From the NCBI GenBank assembly GCA_037189645.1, contig JBBCIY010000005.1:496001-560000 (forward strand): a DNA stretch of 64,000 nt, written 5' to 3'. This stretch comes from Taishania sp037189645 (lineage in GTDB: Bacteria > Bacteroidota > Bacteroidia > Flavobacteriales_D > Crocinitomicaceae). The position numbers were made by a program, and so were the translations under genes. Shown piece by piece: positions 18,798 through 28,564 of the stretch; the stretch's first letter is position 1, and the number at the start of each line of letters is the position of its first letter. The notes below the pieces were generated by a model. It did no database searches, had not been told where the DNA came from, and saw only the letters and a list, made by a program, of their open reading frames with translations.

Positions 18798-20741
18798 CTA
18801 TACGTTAAATACAAGTTCCTGTTCTACCAATTTTTCAACCAGACTCTTAAAATCTTCCATACTCATAGCTCCCAAGTCACCTTCTTTTCGCTGGCGGACG
18901 GAAACCTGCTGGTTTGCTTCTTCCTGTTCACCAACGACCAGCATAAACGGCACTTTGTTAAGCTCTGCCTCACGTATTTTCTTCCCGATTTTTTCATTTC
19001 GGTCATCAACGGAACCGCGAATATCGGAATTATTTAGGAATTCTGAAACTTTTTCTGCGTAAGCGTTGTATTTTTCCGAAATCGGAAGAATGACAAACTG
19101 GCTGCCTGTCAGCCATAAAGGAAAATCGCCGGCACAATGCTCCAGCAACACCGCTACAAAACGTTCCATCGATCCGAATGGCGCTCTGTGGATCATTACC
19201 GGGCGGTGCTTTTGGTTATCAGAACCGATGTATTCCAGCTCAAAACGCTCCGGCAGGTTGTAATCCACCTGGATCGTACCCAATTGCCACTCGCGCCCCA
19301 GCGCATCCTGTACCATGAAGTCCAGTTTCGGACCGTAAAATGCTGCTTCTCCGCACTCCACCACAGTAGGTAATCCTTTCTCAGCCGCCGCTTCAATGAT
19401 CGCTGCTTCGGCTTTCTCCCAGTTTTCGTCGCTTCCGATGTATTTCGACGGGTTCTCAGGATCACGCAGCGAAATCTGGGCCTTGAAATTTTCAAATGAC
19501 AATGTTTTGAAAATATATAAGACCAGGTCGATCACTTTTTTGAATTCGTCCTTAACCTGCTCCTGCATACAGAAAATGTGCGCGTCGTCCTGAGTAAAAC
19601 CACGAACACGGGTCAAGCCGTGCAATTCACCTGATTGCTCGTAGCGGTATACCGTTCCAAATTCTGCAAACCGGGCAGGAAGCTCTTTATACGAACGCGG
19701 CCTGGATTTGAATATCTCGCAGTGGTGCGGGCAGTTCATCGGCTTCAGCAGGAACTCTTCGTTTACATCCGGAGTTCTGATCGGCTGGAATGAATCCGCT
19801 CCATATTTTGCATAGTGGCCGGAAGTCACATACAGGTCTTTGTTCCCGATATGCGGGGTAATGACCTGCTCGTAACCGGATTTACGCTGCGCTTTTTTAA
19901 GAAAATTTTCCAGACGCTCACGCAAAGCCGCTCCTTTCGGAAGCCACAACGGCAATCCTTGCCCAACAGTCTGAGAAAAAGTAAATAAATCCAACTCTTT
20001 TCCCAGTTTCCTGTGGTCACGCCGTTTTGCTTCTTCCACTTTTTCCAGATATTCAGTCAGCTCCTGGTTTTTCGGAAAAGTAATTCCGTAAATACGGGTC
20101 AACTGCTTGTTTTTCTCATCTCCGCGCCAGTATGCGCCGGCAATGGAAGTCAGCTTCACGGCTTTGATAAAACCTGTATTCGGAATGTGCGGCCCACGAC
20201 ACAAATCCGTAAAATTCCCTTGTGTGTAAAACGTAATTTCCCCGTCTTCCAGGCCTTCGATCAACTCCAGCTTATACGGGTCCTGTTTTTCTGTAAAATA
20301 GGCGATCGCATCGGATTTGGAAACTTCCTTGCGGATGAACGGCTGTTTTTCTTTCGCCAGCTCTTTCATTTTCTGTTCGATCTTTTCCAAATCTTTTTCC
20401 TGGATCGTATAATCCATAAAATCGACATCGTAGTAGAATCCGTTCGCAATTGGAGGACCAATCGCCAGCTTGATTCCCGGATAATAGAATTCCAATGCCT
20501 CTGCCATCAGGTGGGCTGAAGAGTGCCACATCGTCGATTTTCCTTCCGTATCATTCCAGGTCAGCAACTGCAAATCCGCATCGCCCGTAACAGGCGTATT
20601 CGCATCAACAACTTTGTTGTTAATCTTTGCCGCAAGAACGTTTCTTGCCAACCCCTCGGAAATGCTGAGCGCAACGTCCATCGGAGTAATCCCTTTGTCG
20701 TACTGTCTTACCGACCCGTCCGGAAGTGTGATGTTAATCAT
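18798..20741 (-). CDS. thrS: Threonyl-tRNA synthetase
   Basis: This 647-residue class II synthetase charges tRNA-Thr. Domains in order are an N-terminal TGS domain (about 1-60), an editing domain with the HSSAHLMAEAL zinc motif, the catalytic core (MNCPHHCEIFKSRPRSYKEL with a zinc Cys, GLTRVRGFTQDDAHIFC) and an anticodon-binding domain (FVILPISEKYNAYAEKV). It leads the thrS-infC-rpmI-rplT operon. A -7 box lies about 36 nt upstream. No T-box-like leader is visible. Confidence 0.98.
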   Translation of the reverse strand: MINITLPDGSVRQYDKGITPMDVALSISEGLARNVLAAKINNKVVDANTPVTGDADLQLLTWNDTEGKSTMWHSSAHLMAEALEFYYPGIKLAIGPPIANGFYYDVDFMDYTIQEKDLEKIEQKMKELAKEKQPFIRKEVSKSDAIAYFTEKQDPYKLELIEGLEDGEITFYTQGNFTDLCRGPHIPNTGFIKAVKLTSIAGAYWRGDEKNKQLTRIYGITFPKNQELTEYLEKVEEAKRRDHRKLGKELDLFTFSQTVGQGLPLWLPKGAALRERLENFLKKAQRKSGYEQVITPHIGNKDLYVTSGHYAKYGADSFQPIRTPDVNEEFLLKPMNCPHHCEIFKSRPRSYKELPARFAEFGTVYRYEQSGELHGLTRVRGFTQDDAHIFCMQEQVKDEFKKVIDLVLYIFKTLSFENFKAQISLRDPENPSKYIGSDENWEKAEAAIIEAAAEKGLPTVVECGEAAFYGPKLDFMVQDALGREWQLGTIQVDYNLPERFELEYIGSDNQKHRPVMIHRAPFGSMERFVAVLLEHCAGDFPLWLTGSQFVILPISEKYNAYAEKVSEFLNNSDIRGSVDDRNEKIGKKIREAELNKVPFMLVVGEQEEANQQVSVRQRKEGDLGAMSMEDFKSLVEKLVEQELVFNV

Positions 20742-20776
20742 TGTTTTTTATACTATTTATCTGTTTATCTGGTTTG

Positions 20777-20784
20777 CAAAGATA
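20777..20784 (-). promoter_or_regulatory. Candidate -7 box of the thrS operon promoter
   Basis: On the minus strand TATCTTTG matches TAnnTTTG, 36 nt upstream of the thrS ATG. A TTTTG lies 24 nt further upstream, longer than the usual 18-22 nt spacing. Confidence 0.5.
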
Positions 20785-21150
20785 AATATACCAATCCTAA
20801 CTATTATACAAAATGGCGCATTTATTAAAATATATTCTTGCTTACCGGTGATTCCATTTACTTTTAAAGAGTCTGTGTTGCCGCAATTTCAGGATACTTC
20901 GATCTGCTCATCCCTGAAAAATACTCTCCCTAAACAGTTTAACAGACAGCATCCCGCTTATTTGCTGCTTTCAGATTCATAAGGTATTCGTTTAACCGGG
21001 GTTGAAGCCTGACCGGAAAACCGGAACTATCAGCTATTGCCGGAGCATTGCGCTCCAAAAGCAACCGTTTGGTGTTGAAAAGTTTCAATTCCATGCCTGT
21101 CCTCCAACTTTACATTCGCCTACCTTTACTCCGGAAAACAATAATAAACC
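20785..21150. other. Intergenic region between divergent thrS and rhomboid genes
   Basis: About 370 nt without a supported gene. Frames here have no family signal and overlap the thrS promoter. A small hairpin GGAGC-ATTGC-GCTCC is visible near 21043-21057. Near 21120, TACCTTTA (one mismatch to the -7 consensus) could be the rhomboid gene promoter. No tRNA-like structure was found. Confidence 0.5.
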
Positions 21151-21696
21151 ATGAAGATTACTTTTAATTCGCCTTTTGTGCTGACCTTTGCGCTGCTTGC
21201 AACTTTTGTACTGATCATCAGCCTGAGTGTCGGCGGCCCGTTAAAGATCCTCGCGCTAAACGGCAATTTCAATTTCAGGGACTGGCATTCCTACATCGGT
21301 CTGTTCCTGTACCCGTTGAGTCATCTTGACATTACGCACCTTGTTTCGAATTTCGGGATCATCCTGCTGATAGGTCCGTTACTGGAAAAACATTACGGCT
21401 GGCAGAAACTGTTATCCATGAGCGTGACCACGACGGTTGTGATTGGAATCCTGCACATCATCTTATCGGATAACGGGCTGATCGGAGCCAGTGGGCTGGT
21501 TTTTCTGTATATTGTACTGGCAAGCCTTTCGAATGCTACCAATAAGGAAATTCCGCTCACCTTTGTATTGGTCGTGTGTATGTTCCTGGGGCAGGAGATC
21601 ATCAACAGCTTCCAGGATGACCAGGTTTCACAGATGGCACATATCGGCGGGGGTGTGATGGCAATCCTTTTCAGGTATGTGTTTAAAATGGCCTAA
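21151..21696 (+). CDS. Rhomboid-family intramembrane serine protease
   Basis: The 181-residue protein has about six membrane helices. It shows HLVSNF (helix 2, HxxxN type), the catalytic Ser114 in GASGLVF and the catalytic His164 in AHIGGG, so the Ser-His dyad is complete. Rhomboids cleave transmembrane segments of other proteins inside the membrane. It stands alone, divergent from thrS and 201 nt before the exbB-like gene. Substrates cannot be predicted. Confidence 0.85.
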   Translation: MKITFNSPFVLTFALLATFVLIISLSVGGPLKILALNGNFNFRDWHSYIGLFLYPLSHLDITHLVSNFGIILLIGPLLEKHYGWQKLLSMSVTTTVVIGILHIILSDNGLIGASGLVFLYIVLASLSNATNKEIPLTFVLVVCMFLGQEIINSFQDDQVSQMAHIGGGVMAILFRYVFKMA

Positions 21697-21798
21697 CGGC
21701 ACAGCAGACAATCAGCTTTCAGGGGGCAATTGACCGATTTTTAACCCTTCTTCACAAAAAATAACACTTTCCGGATAATTTTTTCATTTCGGCAAACG

Positions 21799-21827
21799 TT
21801 TGTAAGGTTGTTAACAATCCATATTTG
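21799..21827 (+). promoter_or_regulatory. Candidate promoter of the exbB-exbD pair
   Basis: TTTG (21799-21802), 17 nt, then CATATTTG (one mismatch to TAnnTTTG). The spacer contains the perfect palindrome TTGTTAACAA, which may be an operator. The leader would be about 65 nt. Confidence 0.5.
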
Positions 21828-21897
21828 AAATATTCTTTATCCGTACAAAAAAACAGCAGCAAGAACGTTTACTTTTATGGTTGAAAATTGATGATGT

Positions 21898-22650
21898 ATG
21901 AGAATTAAAACAAAATTCGCCTTGGTGGCGATGGCATTATTTGTAGCAGGGGCGGTAATCGCACAGGTTGAAACAGGTACTCCCGTAGTTGAAACAGCAA
22001 CGCAGAAAACGGCAAAAGAAATATCAGCATTCGACTTTTTATTGAAAGGGGGTGTTTTTCTTATCCCGATCGTTCTCCTGTTATTCTACACGATCTCTGT
22101 TGGTATTGAGAAGTTTTTGTACATCCGGAGGGTAACCCGGTTCGATTCTTCCTTATTGGGAGATATGCGCAACAGCCTGGTCCAGGGAAATGTCGACAAT
22201 GCCATTTCTACTGTTTCAAGGGATAAGACCGCTTACGGGAACGTTATCAAGGAAGGAGTGCTTACGATCGGACGCCCTGTTTCCGAAATCGAATCGAACC
22301 TGGAAAAAGCGACCAATATTGAGATCGGGAAAATGGAGAAAAACCTCGGTCATTTGGGGATGATCGCCGGGATCGCTCCAACACTCGGGTTCATCGGGAC
22401 CATTTCGGGGGTAATCAAAATTTTCTACAGCATCTCCATCACGGAAAACGTGAGCATCGGTAACATTTCTGCTGGTCTTTACGAAAAGATGATCGCCAGT
22501 GGGGCCGGTTTGACCGTAGGGATCATTTCTTTTGCGATCTATCATATTCTGAATGGGATCATCGATACCTATACGCTGAACATTCAAAAGGTAAATATGG
22601 ATTTTGTAAACATCATTCAACGACCAAGCCATGGCGATAAGACGAAATAG
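21898..22650 (+). CDS. MotA/TolQ/ExbB proton-channel family protein
   Basis: The 250-residue protein has an N-terminal hydrophobic segment like a signal or first helix, a helix at about 49-68 (GGVFLIPIVLLLFYTISVGIE), and the family domain with two further helices (LGMIAGIAPTLGFIGTISGV and ASGAGLTVGIISFAIYHIL). With ExbD it forms a proton-driven motor that energises outer-membrane transport or envelope maintenance. The 3' end overlaps exbD by 20 nt. No TonB gene is adjacent. Confidence 0.9.
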   Translation: MRIKTKFALVAMALFVAGAVIAQVETGTPVVETATQKTAKEISAFDFLLKGGVFLIPIVLLLFYTISVGIEKFLYIRRVTRFDSSLLGDMRNSLVQGNVDNAISTVSRDKTAYGNVIKEGVLTIGRPVSEIESNLEKATNIEIGKMEKNLGHLGMIAGIAPTLGFIGTISGVIKIFYSISITENVSIGNISAGLYEKMIASGAGLTVGIISFAIYHILNGIIDTYTLNIQKVNMDFVNIIQRPSHGDKTK

Positions 22651-23029
22651 AAGGTTTCACGTTGAAATTGCAAAGGATGCGTTGAGCGACATCATGTTCT
22701 TCCTGTTGCTGTTCTTCCTGATCATTTCAACACTGGCCAATCCAAATGTCATCAAAATGGACCTGCCGAAGGCGGATGCTCCTGAGAAAACCTCTCAAAA
22801 GCACCTTACGCTTTCGGTGACAAAAGACAGGGAATATTTTGTAGACAAAGAACCTGTGGCATTTGAGGAGCTGGAAAGTGTCCTCCTTGCTAAAACCGGA
22901 GAGCTGGGCAATACAACTGTTGTTGTACGAATCGCCTATGATATGGAAGTTCAGAACCTGATTGATGTATTGCAGATCGGTACTAAAAACGAACTAAAAT
23001 TCGTCATTGCCGCCGATGTGACCAAATAG
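22631..23029 (+). CDS. ExbD/TolR family protein
   Basis: The 132-residue protein starts in the cytoplasm with basic residues, then has one helix with the proton-path Asp (DALSDIMFFLLLFFLIIST, Asp near residue 20), and ends with a periplasmic domain (VTKDREYFVDKEPVAFEELESVL). It is the partner of the ExbB-like protein, whose gene it overlaps by 20 nt, so the two are coupled. A hairpin terminator follows. Confidence 0.92.
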   Translation: MAIRRNRRFHVEIAKDALSDIMFFLLLFFLIISTLANPNVIKMDLPKADAPEKTSQKHLTLSVTKDREYFVDKEPVAFEELESVLLAKTGELGNTTVVVRIAYDMEVQNLIDVLQIGTKNELKFVIAADVTK

Positions 23030-23061
23030 GTCCGATGCACTACAGCTAAAATTTTGAAACG

Positions 23062-23092
23062 CACCCTGTGAGAAATCGCGGGGTGTTTTTTT
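23062..23092 (+). terminator. Probable rho-independent terminator
   Basis: CACCC (23062-23066) pairs with GGGTG (23081-23085), with an imperfect inner stem, followed by a run of seven or more T. It ends the exbB-exbD unit. Confidence 0.7.
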
Positions 23093-23104
23093 ATAACCAC
23101 ACTG

Positions 23105-25201
23105 CTAAGCGATCTTTCCCCAGTTCGGCTTCCTGGACAATATACGGGTCAAGATCTCCCTCACCACAGCATATTCCGGCAATTGCAGATTAGGATCTTT
23201 TTCCAGAATGGCACGTGCCTCTTCCCTTGCCCGTGCAACCAGCAGGGCATCTTTCGCCAGGTCGGCGATTTTCAGGTTCAGCGCACCACTCTGCTGGGTT
23301 CCTAACAGGTCTCCCGGCCCTCTCAGCTGTAAATCGACCTCTGCAATTTCAAAACCGTCATTGGTACGAACCATTGTTTCCAGACGCTTTTTTGTTTCCT
23401 TTGAAAGCTTGTTCCCCGTCATCAGGATGCAGTAGGATTGTTCGGCTCCACGCCCTACCCGCCCCCGCAGCTGGTGCAGCTGTGACAAGCCGAAACGTTC
23501 CGCGCTTTCAATTACCATTACAGAAGCATTCGGGACGTTCACCCCGACCTCAATCACGGTAGTTGCCACCATGATCTGCGTTTCTCCTTTTACAAATCGC
23601 TGCATTTCGAAATCCTTGTCTTCCGGCTTCATTTTCCCGTGGACCATGCTCACACGGTAATCCGGCAGCGGGAAGTAACGGGAAATCGCCTCAAAGCCAT
23701 CCATCAGGTTATTAAAGTCCAGTGTTTCCGATTCGTTGATCAGCGGGTACACGATATAGACTTGCCTTCCTTTTTTGATCTCCTCCCGGAGAAACCCGAA
23801 GACCTGCAAACGGCTGCTTTCAGTGCGGTGAACAGTTGTAATGGGTTTTCTGCCCGGAGGCAGCTCATCGATCACTGAGACATCCAGGTCACCATAAAAA
23901 GTCATGGCCAGTGTTCTCGGGATCGGGGTCGCCGTCATGATCAGAACATGGGGAGGAGTTGTATTCTTCTTCCTCATTTTTGCCCGTTGTGCCACTCCGA
24001 AGCGGTGCTGTTCATCGATGATAACGATCCCCAGGTTGTGGAACCGGACCGTATCTTCCAGTAATGCATGTGTGCCGATCAGCAGCTGGATTCCTCCCGA
24101 CAGCAATTCTTCGTGGAGGATCCTTCTGTCCTTTGTTTTCGTGGAACCCGTCAGCAGGGCTGTCTTTACAGGAAAGTCGCGCAGGAGTTCTCTGATCGTT
24201 TCGTAATGCTGCGTAGCGAGAATTTCCGTAGGAGCGATCAGCGCTGCCTGAAACCCGTTTCCGATGCCCATCAGTGCCGTGAGAAGCGCCACTAAGGTCT
24301 TTCCCGCACCTACATCTCCCTGGAGCAGGCGATTCATATGGGTTCCCTGCAGAAAGTCTTTCCTGATCTCCTTCAGAACGCGCTTTTGTGCCCCTGTCAG
24401 GTCAAAGGGTAAGCCTTTATTGTAAAAATCAGTGAAGAGCATTCCTACGTCAGGAAAAACAAACCCTTTGGTCTTCTGGATACTCAGCTGTTTTCTTACA
24501 AGCAGTTCCATCTGCAGGTAAAACAGCTCTTCGAACTTCAGCCTACCCCTTGCTTTAATCGCCTGGGCTTCGCCGGACGGCTGGTGAACCTGGATAAAAG
24601 CGGTTCTCCTGTCCATCAGGTGCAGTTGCTGCAACAACGTTTGGGGAAGTGTTTCCGGCAAACCACCGGGAAGCTGCTCAATCAGCCCTTTCACCAGTTT
24701 TTCCAACCCTTTGGAATGCAATCCTTTCTCGGTTAATTTTTCGGTAGTAGAATACACCGGCTGCAACCCTGCTTCGTGCTTTACTTTTGCATATTCCGTA
24801 ATTTCAGGATGGGGAATGCTCCAGCTCTTGCCAAATATTTTTGCTTTCCCGTACACCTGCATCTCCACTCCTTTCTTCAGTGCGGGCAAGATCCATTTGA
24901 TCCCCTGGAACCAGACCAGCTCGATCATCCCGGTATGGTCTTCGAATTTCGCAGTCAGCTTTCTTCTCCGCCCGACGCCCGATTCCTTGACCTCAATGAT
25001 ATATCCTTTCAATTGTGCCGCCGTATCCAGGTGAGCCAGCTCCGCAACCGTGTGGTAGGACGAACGGTCGATGTACCGGAACGGGAAATGATGAAGCAGG
25101 TCTTCAAACGTGTGAATTCCTAATTCAGACTTCAGCAATTCAGCACGCTGGGGTCCCACTCCTTTCAAAAATTCAATGGATGTCTGGAGAAATGTGTTCA
25201 C
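23105..25201 (-). CDS. recG: ATP-dependent DNA helicase RecG
   Basis: The 698-residue helicase remodels stalled replication forks and Holliday junctions. An N-terminal wedge/OB domain is followed by helicase motifs: Walker A GDVGAGKT, DEQHRFGVAQR (motif II), MTATPIPRT (motif III), VATTVIEVGVNVPNA and QLRGRVGRG (motif VI). The C-terminus has the RecG-type segment DLQLRGPGDLLGTQQSG. Length is typical. It is preceded by the secDF terminator, so it is transcribed separately. Confidence 0.97.
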   Translation of the reverse strand: MNTFLQTSIEFLKGVGPQRAELLKSELGIHTFEDLLHHFPFRYIDRSSYHTVAELAHLDTAAQLKGYIIEVKESGVGRRRKLTAKFEDHTGMIELVWFQGIKWILPALKKGVEMQVYGKAKIFGKSWSIPHPEITEYAKVKHEAGLQPVYSTTEKLTEKGLHSKGLEKLVKGLIEQLPGGLPETLPQTLLQQLHLMDRRTAFIQVHQPSGEAQAIKARGRLKFEELFYLQMELLVRKQLSIQKTKGFVFPDVGMLFTDFYNKGLPFDLTGAQKRVLKEIRKDFLQGTHMNRLLQGDVGAGKTLVALLTALMGIGNGFQAALIAPTEILATQHYETIRELLRDFPVKTALLTGSTKTKDRRILHEELLSGGIQLLIGTHALLEDTVRFHNLGIVIIDEQHRFGVAQRAKMRKKNTTPPHVLIMTATPIPRTLAMTFYGDLDVSVIDELPPGRKPITTVHRTESSRLQVFGFLREEIKKGRQVYIVYPLINESETLDFNNLMDGFEAISRYFPLPDYRVSMVHGKMKPEDKDFEMQRFVKGETQIMVATTVIEVGVNVPNASVMVIESAERFGLSQLHQLRGRVGRGAEQSYCILMTGNKLSKETKKRLETMVRTNDGFEIAEVDLQLRGPGDLLGTQQSGALNLKIADLAKDALLVARAREEARAILEKDPNLQLPEYAVVREILTRILSRKPNWGKIA

Positions 25202-25284
25202 AAGGTAAATTTATAAAAGTTTAGCTAAACAAAGGTGCAACGGCCACCTTATTATCTCTTCGCCATTGTTTACGACAGGGCTTA

Positions 25285-25315
25285 AACAAAAAATGCCGTT
25301 CAGTGAACGGCATTT
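25285..25315 (-). terminator. Terminator of secDF
   Basis: A near-perfect 12-bp inverted repeat (25291-25302 with 25304-25315) is followed on the minus strand by a T-run. It lies 23 nt after the secDF stop. Confidence 0.88.
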
Positions 25316-25337
25316 ACTATTTTAAAAAGAATGTTTC

Positions 25338-28298
25338 TTATTTTTCTTTCTTGGAAGAAAGGTCGATCAATACCGGTGTCGCAATGAACAACGATGCATA
25401 CGTTCCGATGATCACCCCTATCAGCTGGGCAAAGATAAATCCTCTGATCGGCAGACCTCCGAAGAACAACATGATGATCAGCACGAAAATTACCGTGATA
25501 CCCGTGTTGAAGGTTCTGGACAATGTAGAGTTCAATGCCAGGTTAATTTCATTGGTATCGATTTTCGCACTTCTTCCGTACCCCAGGTTCTCGCGGATAC
25601 GGTCAAATACAACCACGGTATCGTTGATCGCATAACCGACCACTGTAAGGATCGCGGCGATCAATGCCTGGTCAACATCCATATTGAACGGCAGGATTCC
25701 GTTAAAGATAGAGAACACCCCCAGGATAATGATCACTGTAAACCCTAACGAAGCAACCGTTCCGACAGAATATTGCCATTTACCGAAGCGGATCAGGATA
25801 TACGCAAACATCATTGCCAGGGAAGCTAAAATAGCCAGCACCGACGAACGAGTCAATTCTTCTGAAATCGTCGGAGATACCGTTCTGGATTCCGTGATCT
25901 TATATCCACCCCACTTATCAGCTCCTGCTTCGAAGGCATTTTCCAGCTTCTCAACCACGACGCCATTCGCCGATTCGTCTCCTAAAAGATAATTGGTTAC
26001 GATCTCTAAGTTGTAAGAGTTGGTCTTTGTTTTTAGAATAATGGAAGCTTCCGGGGAATCGAATGAATTACGGATCTCTTTTTCCATGTCATTCAGCTTA
26101 CCGTCCAGTGACTTATCAAATTTCACTACATACGTACGTCCTCCGGAGAATTCCACACTTGGATTCAGTCCTTTTGTGAACAATGCCACCAAAGAAACCG
26201 CCACAAGAGCTCCTGAAATCAGGTAGAAAATCTTACGTTTTCCAGCAAAATCAATCTTCGTATTCTTGAACGCGTCTTTTGTCATTTTGATATCGAACGA
26301 AATGGTTTTCCCTCTTCTCATCTGAATGTCAAAGATCAGCTTCGTGATCACCAATGCAGAGAATACTTGTGTGAAGATACCGATGATCAGGGTGATCGCA
26401 AATGATTCAATCGGTCCTGACCCCAATACTTTCAGGATAATCGCAGTCAGCAAAGATGTTACGTTCGCATCGATGATCGGGCTCAATGACTTCTTAAACC
26501 CTTCATTGATGGCCGTGGCCTGGTCCTTACCTGCCGAGAGCTCTTCCCGGACACGCTCGTATATGAGGACGTTCGCGTCAATTGCCATTGCGAATGACAA
26601 TACGATACCGGCAATACCCGCCAGCGTCAGCACCGCACCAAACGAAGCCAGTGTACCAAAGATAAATACGATGTTTGCGATCAATACGATACTCGCCACA
26701 CGACCTGCCTTACCGTAGTAGATAACCACATACGCCAGCACGACCAGTAATGAAATCGCAAATGAGATCATACTTGAGCGAGCGTTTTCAGCTCCTACAG
26801 TAGGACCTACTTTCACTTGTTCCTTAATCACACATGGAGCAGGCAGCGCACCTCCGTTCAGCAATCCTGCAAACTTCGTTGCATCTTCAAATGAAAAATT
26901 ACCTGTAATCTCCGTACTTCCCTGCTGGATGACATTCTGAACGACCGGAGCACTGTATACAATGTTGTCCATTGTAATCGCAACGGCTTTTCCTACGTTC
27001 TCACTTGTCATCAATGCCCATTTCTCAGCACCGTCAGGCGTCATGCGAAGATTTACGGTTCTCTGCCCTCTGTCATTCACATCCGGCATTGCTTTCTGGA
27101 TATCCTTACCTCCTACACGTGCTTTACCTGTTGCAGGGATTTTGATTGCGTACAGAATGTACCCGCGCTTTCCATCCATTGCTTCCGGATCTGCCGACCA
27201 CATGAATTTCAGTTCCTGAGGAAAGATCTGCTTTACGTCCTGGCGAACCAGTATCTGATCTACCAGCGTACGGTTCTCAATAGTAGCGAATGCCGCAAAA
27301 GGATTTACCCCAACAGGTATCAACAGCTCTCCAAGCCCTTTTACCCCGGTATTGCTCAGATCTCCCAGATCATCAAGTGATAATACGGTAGAATCTCCTG
27401 CCGCGGTTGTGTCTTCGTCAGAAGTTTTCACTTCCTTCTGTGCTGATACTGTAACGGCTGTTTCCCAATATCCTGAGATTTCCTGTCCTGTATATGTTTC
27501 AAAGAACTGAAGGTTCGCCGTTGCCTGTAGCTGGCTTGCTACTGTTTTCTCGTCCTGAACCCCCGGAAGCTCTACATAAAGACGGTTGTTCTGCTCGTCT
27601 TTCTGGATATTCGGCTGGGATACTCCAAACTGGTTCACACGACGGTCAATGATCTCTTCAATACCGTTCATGGAAGATTTTACTCGTTCATTCAGGAATT
27701 TTACAACATCTTCATCGCTTGACTTGACATTCAGCTCTTCATTATCAACAAGAGAGAACAGAGATACCAATGAAACTCCACTGTTCAGCTCCTTGTGTTT
27801 TCTTGCAAAAATTTTGATAAAGTCTCCCCCTTGTACGGAGTATTCTGACATCGCCGCGTCAAAAGCTCTTCTGAAATTAGGGTTACGTTCGCTCTGCGCA
27901 TAGCTTTTAACCATTTCAGGAATGTTGATCTCCATTGTAACGGACATTCCTCCTACCAGGTCAAGACCAAAGGCCATCGAACGTTTTTTCACAGTTGAGA
28001 AAGAAGACCCCAGGATCGGGTAAACCGGAGCATCCCCCATCTCTTTCAGCTTTTTGTTGATCAGGGCAGCACGAGCGTTTTCTTCTCCTTCAGGTTTTCT
28101 GAAGTCAATTGAAATTCCGTCAATAACAATTGTATCTCCTGTTTTGCTTGCTTGTTCCTTATAATCGCCCAGCTCTCTTTCTACCTCTTTCTCAACCTTC
28201 TTTTCTACAGAGCTTGATACAAAAGTATAAGAAACCTGATACACGGAAACAACGACCAAAAGAATCGTTAAAAACCAGAAAAATCCTCTATTACGCAT
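25338..28298 (-). CDS. secDF: Fused protein translocase subunit SecDF
   Basis: The 986-residue protein joins SecD and SecF. It opens with a membrane helix, then the SecD motif FGLDLVGGMSVTMEI and a large periplasmic region extended by a low-complexity acidic insert (TSDEDTTAAGDST). The six-helix SecD core (GAVLTLAGIAGIVLSFAMAIDANVLIYERVREE) comes next, then SecF with VEFSGGRTYVVKF and a second six-helix set (GYAINDTVVVFDRIRENLG). It uses proton flow to help preproteins leave the Sec channel. The fusion is usual for Bacteroidota. It has a consensus promoter and its own terminator. Confidence 0.97.
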   Translation of the reverse strand: MRNRGFFWFLTILLVVVSVYQVSYTFVSSSVEKKVEKEVERELGDYKEQASKTGDTIVIDGISIDFRKPEGEENARAALINKKLKEMGDAPVYPILGSSFSTVKKRSMAFGLDLVGGMSVTMEINIPEMVKSYAQSERNPNFRRAFDAAMSEYSVQGGDFIKIFARKHKELNSGVSLVSLFSLVDNEELNVKSSDEDVVKFLNERVKSSMNGIEEIIDRRVNQFGVSQPNIQKDEQNNRLYVELPGVQDEKTVASQLQATANLQFFETYTGQEISGYWETAVTVSAQKEVKTSDEDTTAAGDSTVLSLDDLGDLSNTGVKGLGELLIPVGVNPFAAFATIENRTLVDQILVRQDVKQIFPQELKFMWSADPEAMDGKRGYILYAIKIPATGKARVGGKDIQKAMPDVNDRGQRTVNLRMTPDGAEKWALMTSENVGKAVAITMDNIVYSAPVVQNVIQQGSTEITGNFSFEDATKFAGLLNGGALPAPCVIKEQVKVGPTVGAENARSSMISFAISLLVVLAYVVIYYGKAGRVASIVLIANIVFIFGTLASFGAVLTLAGIAGIVLSFAMAIDANVLIYERVREELSAGKDQATAINEGFKKSLSPIIDANVTSLLTAIILKVLGSGPIESFAITLIIGIFTQVFSALVITKLIFDIQMRRGKTISFDIKMTKDAFKNTKIDFAGKRKIFYLISGALVAVSLVALFTKGLNPSVEFSGGRTYVVKFDKSLDGKLNDMEKEIRNSFDSPEASIILKTKTNSYNLEIVTNYLLGDESANGVVVEKLENAFEAGADKWGGYKITESRTVSPTISEELTRSSVLAILASLAMMFAYILIRFGKWQYSVGTVASLGFTVIIILGVFSIFNGILPFNMDVDQALIAAILTVVGYAINDTVVVFDRIRENLGYGRSAKIDTNEINLALNSTLSRTFNTGITVIFVLIIMLFFGGLPIRGFIFAQLIGVIIGTYASLFIATPVLIDLSSKKEK

Positions 28299-28333
28299 GT
28301 TGGTTATTTTCGTTTAAATTATTTACAAAGTCG

Positions 28334-28362
28334 CAAATATAGAATTTCCAAATGGGATACAA
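28334..28362 (-). promoter_or_regulatory. Bacteroidota-type promoter of secDF
   Basis: On the minus strand TTG (28362-28360), 18 nt, then TATATTTG (28341-28334), a perfect -33/-7 pair. The leader is about 30 nt. Confidence 0.75.
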
Positions 28363-28507
28363 CCTAATCAAACGGAAAAAAAAATAAACAAAGTAAAAAT
28401 ATCTGTTAATAATACGATTATATCCTCAAATACAGTTCGCGGATAACACCAATGCCCGGGCAAAACTGCGCCCGCAAAAGTTTTACTCCTTAAAAAAGAG
28501 GTCTTAC

Positions 28508-28537
28508 TTTGAATTAGAATCAGAAATAGTATCTTTG
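28508..28537 (+). promoter_or_regulatory. Bacteroidota-type promoter of the PASTA-T9SS-rluD unit
   Basis: TTTG (28508-28511), 18 nt, then TATCTTTG (28530-28537), a perfect match. It overlaps the upstream TTG (28535) of the next frame, which rules out that codon and supports ATG 28565. Confidence 0.8.
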
Positions 28538-28564
28538 CTTTCTTTATACGATACCCTTTTAACA

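Noticed and set aside
20614..20982. 122-codon plus-strand frame crossing the thrS promoter
   Set aside because: Starts inside thrS on the opposite strand, no recognisable domain, hydrophobic stretch due to A/T-rich promoter DNA.
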